A model generated the notes under the pieces. It was not told where the DNA came from. It worked only from the letters and a program-made list of their open reading frames with translations, and ran no database searches. Below are positions 25,526 to 38,522 of a stretch of DNA of 64,000 bases, piece by piece. The DNA comes from Adiantum capillus-veneris (Eukaryota; Streptophyta; Polypodiopsida; Polypodiales; Pteridaceae). The stretch is taken from the NCBI GenBank assembly GCA_014529385.2, contig CM043970.1, positions 68,220,567 to 68,284,566 of the forward strand, in the 5' to 3' direction. Made by a program: the position numbers and the translations under genes. How positions within the stretch are numbered: position 1 is the stretch's first letter; each line of letters starts with the position of its first letter.

Positions 25526-27097
25526 GAGTCCCCAATATGAGGTGGGAAAATTTTCTTTTGCAATTTTATTTTCATATTGCTCACATTGCTGGTAAGCACA
25601 ATCAAGTGGTTGATGCACTTTCACGACAACCAAGAGTCAATGTAGTGTCTATAACAACTCACAATGATCTATCTTCTATGATAGATGAGTATGCTACTGA
25701 CCCTAACTTTAGAGACATAATTCTAGCCCTTGCTTTAGGGAAGAAAGAAGAATCATTCACCTTGCAGGATGGTTACCTTTTCCATGGCAACAGGCTATGT
25801 GTTACTCAATCCCTTTGTGAGAAATTCATGTATGAATCCCATGCTCCTCCCTATGCGGGTCATAGAGGCATTCAACCTACTCTTCGAGAAGTAGAGACGT
25901 ACTTCTATTGGCCTACCATGAAAGTAGACATGCAAGAGTATGTTTCAAAATGTGTGGTATGCCAAAAGAATAAGTATGATAGAGGGAAGCAACCTAGATT
26001 ACTCCAGCCATTGCCAATCCCTAATTCACCAAGGGAGAGTATATCCATGGATTTTTTCTTTGGATAACCTAAGTCTATCCATGGAATACAAGAATATGGA
26101 CAATAGTCGACAGGTTTAGCAAGCAAGCACACTTTATTCCTGTCAAAACGACTATTACGCCACACCAAATGGCAAATCTCTTCATATCTCAGATTTTCAA
26201 ACACCGTGGATTGCCAACATCCATCACGTCAGATAGAGATCCTAGAATGACTAGTGATTTCTGGAAAGGTCTCTTTGAAAATCTCGATACAAGATTGAAT
26301 TTCTCTTCAACCTATCACCCACAAATGAATGGCCAAAGTGAGATAGCCAATCTTACAATTCTCAATCTACTAAAGATATATGTTACAGAAGTAGATCAAC
26401 GCTCACAATGGGAGAAGTATTTACCCCTTGTAGAGTATGCACCACTATTCACACTACTACGGGCAAGGCACCTTTTGAGATCATAAAGGGAAGACCTAAA
26501 AGTCCCTTGCTACTTAAAGTACATGAAAAGATCTTTGTTGCCGATGAGTATAGTCGTGACCTACGAGAATCTTTTCAAAAGATTAAGGAGGCTATATACA
26601 TCTCTCAACAAAGGCAAAAGGGCCTTAACCTTCAAATAAAATGATTGGGTATTACTTAAGTTTCCCAAGGCTCAATTGAGGCAAACGATGGGCAAAAATC
26701 CTACGGGCATCAAAAGTATTATGCTAAACTAGCAAAGAGATACTATGATCCTTTTCAAATCTTAAAGCCAGTCAATGACATGGCTTATCAACTCAATTTT
26801 CCCAACCATTGTCTCATACACAATGCTTTTCATGTGAGCCTACTTAATCCCTACAAAGGAGAGCCACCAAGAGAACCAATTATTGAAGACCCTCCAAAAA
26901 TCAAAGACCAAGAAGAGGTTCTACAACCCGAAGCTATCCTTCGGCATGAAGAAAAGGTACTACGACATGATAAGATTATCTAACGGTATCGTATAAAGTG
27001 CAAAAATTCTCCTTTTGAAGATGTTAGATGGATGCAAGGAATACAGCTTAAGGATAGTATGAACCTTGTCTATGCTTACAATGCTACATTAGAGTAA
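25519..27097 (+). pseudogene. Chromovirus integrase and chromodomain-like tail
   Basis: Plus-strand counterpart of 23,915-25,517: RNase H end (FYFHIAHIAGKHNQVVDALSRQ), zinc-binding region (GHRGIQPTLREVETYFYWPTM, CVVCQKNKYDRGKQPR), start of the core, then after a frameshift 26,169-26,486 (FKHRGLPTSITSDRDPRM, STYHPQMNGQSEIAN with catalytic Glu), 26,408-26,644, and 26,780-26,983 (LIHNAFHVSLLNPYKGEPP, ILRHEEKVLRHDKII) with a stop inside the chromodomain-like tail. The polypurine tract lies near 27,444-27,454. Confidence 0.88.
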
Positions 27098-27455
27098 GCA
27101 TATGTACATGTTTCTTTTAAATGAAGAATGTTTTTGTCTTATAAGACTAATTCTCTTTTTCTTGTGCACAAATTTAAATAGTATGCATGACTAGAATCAT
27201 GTTTGTGATAACGACGTCTCTCAAACACCAAGTAGACTTTGTCACTCTACTTTGGGAGAATGAAATGGACTAAAGAGCAGACATGCTTGCGGCAGTTAAG
27301 TCTCCCAAGCACCAGATGGACTAGTCATCCATTCTAGAATGATGTCACATGGTAAAAAGGGATCCTCTATTCGCTAAGAAACATAGATTAATGACTAAGA
27401 ATTTATCTCTTCTACCTCATAGTCGAGGACGACTATCATTTCAAGAGAGAGGTAA

Positions 27456-28700
27456 TGTCATAAAAACTAATATCTAACCAACCCAAATGATTTTCTCATA
27501 TTAAATTTATCATTTAACGTGGGAGAATAAACGGAAACAAGGGTTAGCATATAAACATGTGCTTATGCATCCATCTCAACACGGAGCCAAGGTAAAAGTG
27601 TCCAAATGAGAGATGGTCGGTCAAAGAGCAATGCTACCTAATGGAGCTTAAAGACCTTAGGGTTAGCTTCATTAAAGACCTCCAAAGGTTAGTGTTAAAA
27701 GTCCTTTGACCTAGGACCTTAAGCAAGCTAGGACTGACCTTGAGGTGGGAATCCTACCCAAGTATGAGATGCTTGTTGTGCTTGCTAACTAAGGTGCTTA
27801 AGGTGTTTGTGGGAAACTTACCCAAGCTTGAGGTTCTTGTCATGCTTAAATGACTAAGGTGCTTGAAGTGTTCAATTCAAACATGATATCTCAAGAGGCA
27901 TAAAAGATTGTCATGCTTAAATGACTACGGTGCTTTAAGTGTTTAATTCAAACATCATCTCTTAAGAAGCGTAAAAGACACATGTCAAGATCCTCCCCAT
28001 TTTTCCCTCATAATGTGCTTGAATCCTATTGGATAGCATTTAAAGGGGTCCAATGAGAATTTAGATACATTTAAATAAATAATTAAGGTATTTCTCTCAA
28101 AGAGGAAAAAGAGGACACTTGTGCAAATGATATAATTAAATAATACAAGAGAGAGAGAGAGAGGTGGACCAAGCATAAGAGGGGGTATAATCTCCCATAC
28201 ACACACACACACACACACTCACTCATTGTGTCAGGTGCAAAGTGCAAGTGCTCCATCTCCTTCTCCAAGCTTGTTGAGAAGTGGAGAGCCTACACCAACA
28301 CTCTTGGCTATGGAATTCAAATCCAACCAAGAGCCATGCTTCAATGCTTAACCTTGCCATCTTCTTCATCTTCATTACTATGCTATTATGCTATGTTAAG
28401 CAAGAAGAGTGATGAGAAGTGAGGAACTATTTCTTTCTCCTATTGCATGCTTCTTCTTCCTCTTCCCTACCCTCATTCCCCGCTAGCTTTCTCCACCTTG
28501 GAAGGTGTTTGAGGCCTTGGGAGTGAGGCCGAGGATGGTTAATGCTTTTACAAATTTTATGTTATGCTCATGATGCATGAAGCTTTCCATATTCATTGCA
28601 TCACCTAGGTCACAAGGAACACAAAGATTGTATTATACCAAGTCTCTCTTGATGGGAGAATCTATAATACAAAAGCCTTTTGGAGGGGGGACCGGCTCCA
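27456..28700 (+). repeat. Chromovirus LTR
   Basis: Starts TGTCATAAAAACTAATATC directly after the purine tract AAGAGAGAGGTAA; the end is set by comparison with the other copies near the GGGGGGACCGG hairpin. It lies between an integrase 3' end and a gag start, so it serves as 3' LTR of one unit and 5' LTR of the next. Contains (GA)n at 28,147-28,161 and (CA)n at 28,199-28,219. Exact 3' limit uncertain by tens of bases. Confidence 0.75.
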
Positions 28701-28712
28701 AGTAAATCCGGT
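28691..28712 (+). other. Conserved leader hairpin ACCGG / CCGGT
   Basis: Stem 28,691-28,695 with 28,708-28,712, loop 12 bases; counterpart of the hairpins at 10,202 and 35,443. Outer pairs present in the other two copies are lost here. Confidence 0.7.
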
Positions 28713-28923
28713 TATCTAAACTCTCTCTCTTGCAAAAGTATTTTTCATGCCAAGTTAATTAAGTATTATGGTTATGTTGCTACCGCTAACTAAGTTCACC
28801 CTCTATGTTCTCCAAGTAGTCTCACAAAAATGCTCACTCTAATTCTCTTAACTCCGCTTTTCTCAAAGTTCATAGGCCATTTCCATTACATTGATAACTT
28901 AGATTTGGCGTGTGGTATAGCAT

Positions 28924-30240
28924 TTGATGATGGTTGCAAAGTTGTCAACTACCTTGTTGACTAGTTACAGGAAGCAATGGGAAGCCCTATTTTGCAAGTG
29001 GAGGTTCAAATCCAAATTCAAGCCCTTCAAGCTCAAGTTTCCCCAAATGGCCAAGAAGAGAAAATTCATGCAAGACCTCCTTGTGAGACCTTCAAAAGAG
29101 GTATCTCTTTGGGTAAGGAGGAGGAGATACCAGAGGGACCCCAAGGCAAATTGTCCGAGAAGAAGAACTGTGCCGTGAATTTTCAAGGGAGAGGTATGAA
29201 AGTGACACTCCACGTGCCTCTGAAAGTGATGATTCCCCAAGAAGATGGTGGGCACAACAGTCACCTACTCCTCCCAAAAAGAAGAGGAGGTCATCAAGCA
29301 CTCCCTCCCATGCTAATTCAAAGAAGGGAGAATGAAATCCAAGCAAGAGGAAGCGAAGAAAGTCATCACCATCTTCACCTTGTTCCTCCTCTTTGTCTTC
29401 ATCATTATCACCATCTTTTGACTCAGAGAATAGTGACTTGTCTCCCAAGAGAGAGAAGAGAAGGGGTAAACGGAGGAGCTCTACAGCATTGAAGAGGTCA
29501 CAGAAGTTGAAGAAATTCAAAGAGGTTCTTACCTATGATGGAACCTTCTCGCCTTTATCCAACAATTTGACGCGGATTTTGGAGATGAAGATTTCTTGAA
29601 ATCTTCAAAGCTCCAAAATGTTTCTATGTATTTCCAAAATCTAGCCCATCAATGGTGGGCAAGCCTACATAGTCAAGGTGAAGCTTTTAAGATTTGGAAA
29701 GCTTTGAGGATTGCTATTACAAAGTAATTCCTTCCAAGTGATGCCAAAGACAAAGTTCTCACGGAATGGCAAAGCTTGAATATGGGCCCATATGAGTGTG
29801 TCCAAAAGTATGTGGATAATTTTTGGGAGTTACATCTCAAAGCCACAATCTACAAAAAGATAGAGTTTGTGAAACAAAAGCAACAATTTTGTGATGGCCT
29901 ACCTGAGGAGGTGAGTGAGTATGTCAACTCACAAAGACCTAAAACTATTATGGAGTTCATACATCATACTATGGTCACTTTGAGGATTCATTTCCAACAA
30001 GGGACCAACAAAGACCCAAAGCCAATGAAAGCCAAGGAATCCACCAAGCCAAAGGGGAAGAACAATGCGATACATAATTATTTCAAGGCTAACAACAACA
30101 ACAACAAAGGAAAGGCGAAAGAAAAGGGAGTACAAATGTAAAAATAAACTTTCTCTTTGAAGAGGTTGAACGCTATTTTAAAGATAACAAGTATTTTAAG
30201 TGTGGAGAGCAAGGTCGTGTTTCTTAGGCATGTCCTAAGA
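28924..30240 (+). pseudogene. Chromovirus gag
   Basis: Read through several frames: a Ser/Lys/Arg-rich N-terminal part (29,393-29,520, SPKREKRRGKRRSSTALKRS), then the capsid domain (VSMYFQNLAHQWWASLHSQGEAFKIWKAL, a stop, and FLPSDAKDKVLTEWQSLNMGPYECVQKYVDNFWELHL), an Asn/Lys-rich spacer (NNNNNKGKAKEKG), and near 30,197 a degenerate zinc knuckle KCGEQGRVS followed by a stop and ACPK. Gag forms the particle in the family. Broken by frameshifts and stops. Confidence 0.75.
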
Positions 30241-31870
30241 GAAATGAACACACTGACACTCCTAGCGCCACCATGATTGCACCTCTAGAAGACAAGGGAT
30301 CACCAATCTCTTATGCTTGGGGAAAAGTAAGATAGCATGATGCTTTCATATTGTTTTACCCTGACTCTACCCACAACTTCATTTCTGTTGAGCTATATAT
30401 TGGTACAAGCTAGGAATTCATGACTTTGAGATGAGAGATTTGGTACAAGTAGATGGATATTTGAAGGGGCAAGAGGTCTTAGCCACTCTATTGAATGGGA
30501 ATCTAAGCCTCCATGTTCAAAGCTATGTTGATAAAGAAGATTTCTTCATCTCTCCACTCAAGCATGAGATCTTATCCTAGGGGCACCGTAGTTTGATCAC
30601 ATGGTTGCCACTATGAAGTTTCCAGAGAGAAAAGTCCCCCTTTCCTATTGAGGCAAGGATGTTGCACTTGATGTCAATAGTAGGGGCAACACTATACCTC
30701 TTGTATACACTCAAACTTTAGACAAAGTAATCAAAACCTCTCTTTATTGTTACATGGGATTTTTTCAAGAATAAGAAAGCTACATGTGTTCCTAATAAAG
30801 TCAAAAATGAAACTAAAGAGGAATTAGAACTGACTTTCAGAAGATATTCATAAGACGACCTTTCAAACAACTTTTGGCCTATGAATTCTTGGTACTCCCT
30901 TTTGGACTTACCAATGCGCCGGCTACCTTTAATCAAATGATCGAAAGGCTCTTCAAAACTCATTGAAGCTTCACGCAAGTGTTTTTTGACGACATTGTCA
31001 TCTGCTTAAAGACTATTGAGGAACATAAGCAACATCTTCAAGTGATATTTCAAATTTTGAGAGACAAAAAGCTTTACATCAATCAGAAGAAAATTGAATT
31101 TTTTTAGTGAAAGAGATTCAGTATTTAGGTCATATTTCTCTCAAGCAGGGATCCGAATGGACCGTACAAAGTTGGAAGTAATAAAAGAATGGCATATACC
31201 AACAAATCTACACAACTTATAAAGCTTTATAGGAATGTGTGTATATTATAGATGCTTCATTAAAAAAATCTTATTCATAGCAGGCCCATTGTATGATTTG
31301 ACTAAGAAGAATGTTAAATTTTTATGGACTACAAAAGAGAATGAAGCTTTTGAAAATTTTAAGGCAAAGATTATCTCTCAACCCATTCTAATATTACCAA
31401 ACCTTTCGAAGCCTTTTGAGGTCTAGTGTGATGCTTGTGGACAATGCCTTCGAGTTGTTTTGCTTCAAGGAGGGCATGCCATAGCATACGAAAGTAGGAG
31501 ATTGGATGACCAAGAAAAGGATCTAGGCATCTATGAAAAAGAGATTTTAGATATCTTACATGCCCTAGATTCTTGAAAGCATTATCTCCTGAGTACTCCA
31601 TTTGTTTTGCGCATAGATCATCAAAGTCTTAAATACTTTTTTATGCAAACTAAGGTAAGTGATAAGCAAATGAGATGGGAAAATATTCTCTCACAGTTTA
31701 TTTTTCATATTGCTCACATAGCTGGTAGGCACAACCAAGTGGTCAATGCACTTTCACAAAAGCCAAGGGTGAATGCTATACTTATGTTATATCAATAGCT
31801 ACTCACAATGATCTATCCTCTATGATAGATGAGTACACTACATATCCACACTTCAAAGATGTAATATCAG
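30241..31870 (+). pseudogene. Chromovirus protease, RT and RNase H
   Basis: Near 30,350 a protease relic FYPDSTHNFISVEL, where DSGASHNFIS is expected. RT from about 30,855 ([24 protein letters not shown], a stop, then QVFFDDIVICLKT). RNase H from 31,235 (DLTKKNVKFLWTTKENEAFENFK, a stop, then CDACGQCLRVVLLQGGHAIAYESRRL, FVLRIDHQSLKYFFMQTKVSDKQMRWENILSQF). Many stops. The RNase H end matches the sequence at the 25.5-kb junction. Confidence 0.82.
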
Positions 31871-31880
31871 CTATTGCATC

Positions 31881-32354
31881 ATGCAACAAAAGAAAAAGGC
31901 TATTGGTGATAAGCATAGACGAGCTTTGACCTTCAAAGAAAATGATTGGATATTGCTCAAGTTTCCAAAAGCATGCCTAGTCATACTACAGGCAAGGGAA
32001 CAGAAGGACGCACAATTTGGGTCACCAGAATATTATGCTAAGTTAGCAAAAAGATATTATGGCCTATTTCAAATTATTAAGTCTATCAATGAAATAGCTT
32101 ATAAGTTAAGGTTACCGAGTACCTGGCTCATTCATAATTATTTTCATGTGTGCCTCTTGAAACCTTATAAGGGCGAGCCACCTAAAGAATTAGTAATTAT
32201 AGAACCACCTAAGTTTGAGGGTCAAGAAGAGATTTGCATCCAGAGCATCTTACGACATAAAGACAAGATTTTAAGAAATGGTAAGACTATCCGACGATAT
32301 ATTGTCAAATTTAAGAATTACTTTTTTGAAGATGTAAGGTGGACATTCAACTAA
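31881..32354 (+). pseudogene. Integrase C-terminus with chromodomain-like tail
   Basis: DKHRRALTFKENDWILLKFPKA, YAKLAKRYYGLFQIIKSINEIAYKLRLPSTWLIHNYFHVCLLKPYKGEPP, then ILRHKDKILRNGKTIRRYIVKFKNYFFEDVRW. The zinc-binding region and the whole catalytic core of integrase are missing between RNase H (ending about 31,800) and this block: an internal deletion of some 1 kb relative to the copy at 25.5-27.1 kb. Confidence 0.85.
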
Positions 32355-32747
32355 AGGATAATGTAAACCTTGTAAATACTTACAAGGACTCCTATCAAAG
32401 GTAAGAATCAAGTATGAACAAAGTATATTTTTATAAAGAATTTTGTTTTGTTTTGACTCTAAGATTTCTTTTAAATGTTCATAAGTTTTAAGTGTATGCA
32501 TACCATGAATCAAGTCTCTCAAGAACCTAGTAGACCTTGTCGATCTACTATGAAAGATGAGTAGGTCTAAGTAAAGACATGCTTGCAACAACTAAGACTT
32601 CCAAGCACCAAGTGGAATTAGTCTCACCACTGTGAAAGAATGTCGATGGTTAAAAAGGGATCCTCTACCCAAAGCAACATGACTAGTTATGACTTTATTT
32701 TCCCTACCCCATAGTCATGGACGACTATGATTTCAAGGGAGAGGTAA

Positions 32748-33440
32748 TGTTATGAATATTAATTTCTAACCTTCTAAAATAATTTTTCAACTTAATTTGG
32801 CCACTTAAGTCTAGGGAAAATAAAAAGAGAACAAGTGAAATTGATTAAGTTCTAATGGACCAACCCGGTCAAGGCTTGGGACCAAAAGGAAAAATTCCAT
32901 AAAAGAGCAAGGGTAATTGTTAATCAATAATCTCAGTCATAGATGCAGGTCAAGGAAGGATATATGTATCCCGAGTAACCTTGATCAAAGGTACATGACA
33001 AAGGAGATGACCAAGAGAAATTATAGGGGTCTGAAAATAGAAAGTGATTGTGCTAAGCTCAAGTCATTAGAATGAGTCCTTAGACTCAAAGTATGAAGCC
33101 TTGCAAGCCTTAGGGTGAAATTCTATCTTACCAAAAAATGTCTAAATTTAGCAGGTTTTGGGAGCAGCTTAGCAGCACCTCCAAAGCATTGTGCTAAGCT
33201 TTTGCACAAGAGGTGAAATTGTTAAAGCCCAAAGGGTGAGTTTTATTTTTACCAAAGTTTATTCTAATTTAGTTGGTTCTAAATTAGCAAGTAGGTTGTA
33301 GCCCCGGGTCAGCTTTCATAAGCCTCCAAGGTTTGTGCAAAGGTCTTACACCCGAGCTAATTAATTAAAAGGTAAGTGTATGGTTTTTATTAAATGAAAG
33401 GAAAAATCGAAAGGCTAAGATCAACATTTCTTCATTTAAT
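32748..33440 (+). repeat. Chromovirus LTR, 5' part
   Basis: Starts TGTTATGAATATTAATTTC after the purine tract AAGGGAGAGGTAA (32,735-32,747). Matches the start of the LTR at 27,456. It is interrupted at about 33,440-33,480 by another insertion; its end reappears at about 35,240. Confidence 0.65.
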
Positions 33441-35240
33441 AATTTTATGAGATAGAGGGAACTAACATATGCAACTCTTCACCCAACCACACTATGTATA
33501 GGTGCTTGGCCTGCCAAATATAGCCCCTTAAACCGCATGACCATCCTGGCCCTTGGCCTACTATCTAAACCTATGTTAGGCCTGACATTATTCCCCCCTT
33601 AGAGAAGCGGTTTTGTCCTCATAAACAAAAGTGATGATATCTTCATAAGAACACTAATGTTTTCCACAATGGCATCCTCCATGAATCCACCTATCCATTT
33701 GACCGAAACACGATTCAATAGGGGGTTCAATTAAATCAATATTTTTCAGATTGTTGTCCCTTTGCAACCATCTTGTGTAACTTGCCCATATCCAACGTAG
33801 TGTAGATACTCCATTTAGGACTCACTTGAGTATGCTAAACGAGTTATCCCATTTAAGAGGTGTCCAAAAGAATAGCTCTTGTCACTTTGCATGAAAGCAG
33901 TTGGCTGACATAACTCATCAGCAAGGGACAAGTCCTTGAATTGTCATCATTCTTCATCAGTAGACAATCCCGATTGAGAACCTGATTTAAACATGGACTA
34001 CACTTAGTCACAACATGTTTTTCCTCATGTAGATGACTGGAATTACTTGGGTGTGTTTCCCAATTGTTTATAGAGAGTCATCCAAAATGACAAGTAAACG
34101 TGGGTCTTCCTTGCAAAATTGTTGAGTAATCAACAATGGTATGAACAACCAGCTTGGTTAACTATACAAAGTTTAGTCACTTATCTACCAACACCCAAAC
34201 CAAGAAATGACCTCTATTAGTGATTGGTAGATCCACAACTAAACTCGTCAAGATACTACACATAAGGTGTGAAATGCTTTATAAGTTATCAATTTCATGA
34301 ATTTTCATGCCACCCAAATCAAATTTTGCTATACACTAGGGCCCATAACACTTAGTGTGCATGCCTTTAGCAAAAAACTAATCCGAACCTACATTTCCAT
34401 GATTAAAACTGCCAATGTGTATGGCGATTGTGATGCTCATAGCACATAAGAAAGAGGAGGGTAAATTGTTCTGAGAAGATACTAAATACTTCCTACTACA
34501 ATTACTTGCAAGCCATGTTAAAATGTTTGAACCGTAATAGAATGTGAAACATAAATCACATCTAGACCTGTACAAACTATATAAAATTTTCATTAACAAT
34601 ACAAAGCCTTGCTATATACATAAACAAACATCTGTTAATGTTTTTTAGCAACACTTGTAACCTTACCAAGTCGTTTAAAGTACCTAATAATTTTTGGCCA
34701 CTGAAATTGTTCCCATACTACGTGCTCAAAGTGGTCCATAAAATGTGTGACCAACACCTAGGGACTCTGTCACGAGATAATTGAAAGAAGAGGTGCTAGT
34801 GTCAATCCTAGAGACTCATATTCTCCATAGGTGGAATATGTCTCACATAAGGAGGTCCAAAAAAATGACATCCTTCAAGTATGAGATGTTCTTGTGTGTG
34901 GAGATAATGGTAAACACTTAGTGACATGAGTAAGAGGACCCTCATAAACCTTGCTCCACACTGGCTAAACTGAACTCCATGAGTTCCTAGACCATGTTGC
35001 TCTCCTTGTGTAAATATGTGCCAAACAAAACCTACCATGTAGACCTATAACTACAGGGTGCAGAATGTATCGAGTACACTATTGTCCAAAAATTCTTGCT
35101 CCTACATGACCTTGTCATGTATCTTAAGAGCCAGATGGATGAAAGCATTCTAGCATATTCGTCCCACTTGGAGAACTTAATCAAATCATATGTAGGAATG
35201 GACAAAAACCAAAACATTTGCTTACCTAGAGAATAAAGAT
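33440..35240 (-). mobile_element. Degenerate Ty3/gypsy fragment inserted in an LTR
   Basis: At 33,590-33,606 the minus strand reads AAGGGGGGAATAATGTCAGG, a polypurine tract followed by a TGTCAGGCC LTR start. The upstream minus strand resembles a decayed integrase (FVYEDKTASLRG at the end; a DPRL...LGN segment near 34,120), with stops throughout. No intact frame. The limits are approximate. Confidence 0.45.
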
Positions 35241-35470
35241 AGCATCCACCTACCCGGAGTTAAGTGCACTACCCTCCGCTCTCTCTCTCCGCTAGGGTGT
35301 TTAGGGTTTGGGAAGGAGGGTTATACCATGGAATCTTGAAGACACCATCTTCTTTATTTAAGAAAGGCTCATAAGAGCACAAACATGTATTGTAACAAAG
35401 CTCTCTTTTGAGAGGATTATAATCCAAGTTCTTTTGCAGGGGGACCGGCTCCACACAAAACCGGTCATCA
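35240..35470 (+). repeat. Chromovirus LTR, 3' part, and leader hairpin
   Basis: CTCTCTCTCCGCTAGGGTG, CATAAGAGCACAAACATGTATTG and TGCAGGGGGACCGGCTCC parallel the end of the LTR at 28.48-28.70 kb. The hairpin GACCGG (35,443-35,448) / CCGGTC (35,461-35,466) closes it. No gag follows, so this is the outer end of the chromovirus nest. Confidence 0.65.
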
Positions 35471-35854
35471 TCGAGTTGTCAATCTTAACTGGCTATTCTG
35501 TTTAAATTATGTGCATGGTTAAAGTGTTTTTAATGTGTGTTTGTGTAAAGAAATCAGCCCAAGAGAACCTATGTTCTCCTTGCTATCTCTCTCTTAAGAA
35601 AAATCTCTCCTTTCATAGTTAATTTTCATTGAGTATAAAATGTAAGTATTAGATTCTCTGACAATCTTAGAGCTTAATTTAAGCTTAAAAGGTCCCCTGT
35701 CTCATAAAATGAGACTTCGACTAGTTATAAAATTATAAGTCCATAGACCACTTGATTATTGTTGCTCATATACTGCAACCAAGAAGATCCATTAATATAA
35801 GTTCCTTTGATGTACTTGAAGAAAAAATGTCTTTACAGTGCACCAAGAACAAAA

Positions 35855-35914
<60 letters not shown>
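35855..35914. repeat. (CT)n microsatellite
   Basis: About 30 CT units, flanked by unrelated sequence with no gene (35,471-36,500). Confidence 0.95.
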
Positions 35915-35916
<2 letters not shown>

Positions 35917-36506
35917 GCATCTTGGCCGACACACATCGCATTCGCTTTTCTCTCTCCTCCGCATGGCACGTCCCCACTTTTTCACTTCGAAGCGATGGAA
36001 GGGATCTTCTCATATTCGACTTAACTTGACATGTTTCGAAAATTAGAGTCACATACTAGTGTATTAGTCATTTGATTAAATAGCCACATGCACCTTTACA
36101 TTTTGTTTTATTGTTCCAAATGTATAAATATCTTTGTGCTTTTGTTTAGTTAGTGAGTGGGTCCATTCATCAAAGGATCACGTGTATCTTTACATATTTT
36201 CTTATTGTTTTAGTATGCCTAAGTGAGGCTTCTTCCTTCCATTGACTTGGATGTCCGACCACAATTCTTGAACTTGTATGTCCCACTATGCTACTCTTAT
36301 ACATATATGCCTTTGAGGGAGCAATTGAGGCCCATTTAATCATAGTATGGGATCATTGGAGGGTCTTACCTTAAGATATGTAAGCACAACATGTGAATTC
36401 ATCCAAAGGGGAACCTTTTAAATTTTAGATTTGTATATTTTAAAAAGGGATTTAGGAGCAATTTTCTTTGTTCTTGACCTTTCTAGTTGTTGCTCCTCAA
36501 AAGGGC

Positions 36507-37900
36507 TTAAGAGAGACTCCTCCAATCTTCAATAGCCATGGGGACCAATGGGTAATGCAATTCTTTAAGTATCTGTTTCACTTTTCCCACTCTAGTGCTT
36601 CTGACGCTTTTGGCACATTTGCGCACTAGTTCAGTTATGCTATTGGCAATCTTTACGTTGGCCCAGAGTGAAGAGAGTAGGTTGTCATGAATGCCTACTC
36701 CTTTCCATGGATGCCTTGGGAGAATAGCTTTACCTTGTTTGTCATATCCCATGCCCTATTGGTCCATGCTTTATGTTTATTTGCTAGTGACACCATAAGC
36801 TTGGCACATTGGGCCTCTCCATGCACCTCTTGCTTGAGAATCACAATTAACCCCTAGTCCTTGTCTCTAGCAATCCAATCCCAATATGCCCACTGCCATA
36901 ATCCTTCATCTTTGGAGTTGTTTTTCCAGACAAGCCCTTTCACAAGTTTCAAGAACTCTTCATTTTTTGTCATTTTCAAGATTGGCAAGAAAAAGGATAA
37001 GTACAGGATCATGAATGAAATGACTATATGTACTCTATTGTGGAAGGGGAGAAGCACATACTCCCACCTTCTCATCTTACTCCTAATTTTTTCCATGACC
37101 CATCAAAACTTTTGCTTGTCCGGACTTCAACCCCTAGTGGGGCCCAAAGGTGGAAAAACACCGTACCTTTAGAGACGATCTCCCCTTACTAATCTGATGG
37201 ACAAATGAATCATTCTTTGAAAGGGAGATCGTCCTCAACTTCTCAGTGTTGCATTTAGAGATTGAGGCTATGGAAAATGTTTGAACAATATCTAGAGTCC
37301 TTCTGAGTATCTAGGAGGTGGATTTCAACAATATCAAGGAATCATCGGCAAAAAACTTGGCCAGGAGTTGTTTCTTACCTGGGGGAGAGAGGCCTTGGAT
37401 ATCCCCTTTCTTAGTGCTTGCTTCTAGCATGGTCGTAAGGGGGTGAGATTCAATAGCAAAAAAGAGCGGGAACAAAGGGAAACCTTGTTTGATTGATATT
37501 TTGGCTTTGAAGGCTCCCACCACTTGGTTGTTAAAGAGAAGTGGAACTACATGCTCCTAGAGTGTGTATCATCTTACACATAAGGAAAGAAAATCCTAGA
37601 GCCTTCATGATGTCTTCTATGTAAGACCATGAAATTTGATCGTGCGCTTTGTCTAGGTCTAGTTGGAGGAGGATCCATTCTGGTATGGTGAAGTTTATGT
37701 ACTCTATTCTGATCATTGTTGTAAGCATGTTGTTGTATATTGACATGCCTTTAATAAAGAAATGTTGGTAGGGCATGATCTCCTTATCCAGGATAGGAGA
37801 GAGCTGAGGGCGATAACCTTAGATGATTTTATATGCCACTATCATTATTCTTATTGGTCACCAATTTTTGAGCTGGGAGCACCAATTTTTTTAAGTATTG
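36507..37900 (-). pseudogene. L1-type LINE reverse transcriptase remnant
   Basis: Minus-strand frames in order: 37,776-37,531 (LLQLDLDKAHDQISWSYIEDIMKALGF, motif A region), 37,523-37,311 (ISIKQGFPLFPLFFAIESHPL and FFADDSLILL, motifs B and C with FADD), 37,096-36,854 and 36,752-36,507 (post-RT region, PILKMTKNEEFLKLVKGLVWKNN, WKGVGIHDNLLSSLWAN). This is the plant L1 pattern. The endonuclease and ORF1 parts are not present here. Multiple frameshifts; inactive. Confidence 0.8.
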
Positions 37901-37954
37901 GCTTGACTAGAGCTCTTTTCACACTATGATCTGTTACCATATACATGTGGTAGT

Positions 37955-38160
37955 GATGTGTGTGAACACACTAGGACCGTCGGGGCATTTTTTTCCCTCT
38001 TTAAGAGGTTTTTTCCCCCGTGCATTGTATATACGCCCATCACTCTAGGGCTATCTATCTTTCGACTGCACACTAAGTAATACACTCTCTATTGTGTGCC
38101 TTGAGTTTCCTTTGTCTTCTCCAAGCTGTGTGTGTTTCTCTGCAACCCTAATTCCAACAA
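37955..38160 (+). repeat. Copia 5' LTR (short, about 200 bp)
   Basis: Ends in CCAACA at 38,160, one base before the primer site. A TATA-like GTATATAC lies at 38,027-38,034. The start is placed near TGTGTGAACACA (about 37,959), which is itself a small palindrome. The 3' LTR is missing, so the start is a guess. Confidence 0.55.
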
Positions 38161-38161
38161 T

Positions 38162-38173
38162 TGGTATCAAAGC
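38162..38173 (+). other. Primer binding site, tRNA-iMet type
   Basis: TGGTATCAAAGC, one mismatch from the common plant TGGTATCAGAGC, complementary to the 3' end of initiator Met tRNA. It marks the LTR end and the start of minus-strand synthesis. Confidence 0.85.
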
Positions 38174-38522
38174 AGGTTGCATCCTCCTGAGCTTAGTTGC
38201 CAGCAGCTCTAGCACACGCCTAATCACTTTCTCCGATTTTTGTGAGCTTTGGCAAGCGTTCGCAGGTCGACAAAAATTTTCGGCGATCTCATAGAGCTTA
38301 GTCTGCTCATATTTTTTAATCAGGCTCATTTCGGCCTCCTTTTCCACTACAACGAGATCTACGCAAGCAATTTTGACATTTTGTGTAGAATTTCTGTCAT
38401 TGCCAAATACTGCATAACATGTCCCATACAGTCTACTACGAGTTGTGCTATATAGCACATGTTGGTCTCACTCAGTTTCTCCTCATTTCGGGCAGTTTTC
38501 ACATAAGGTGCAGGCATTTTCC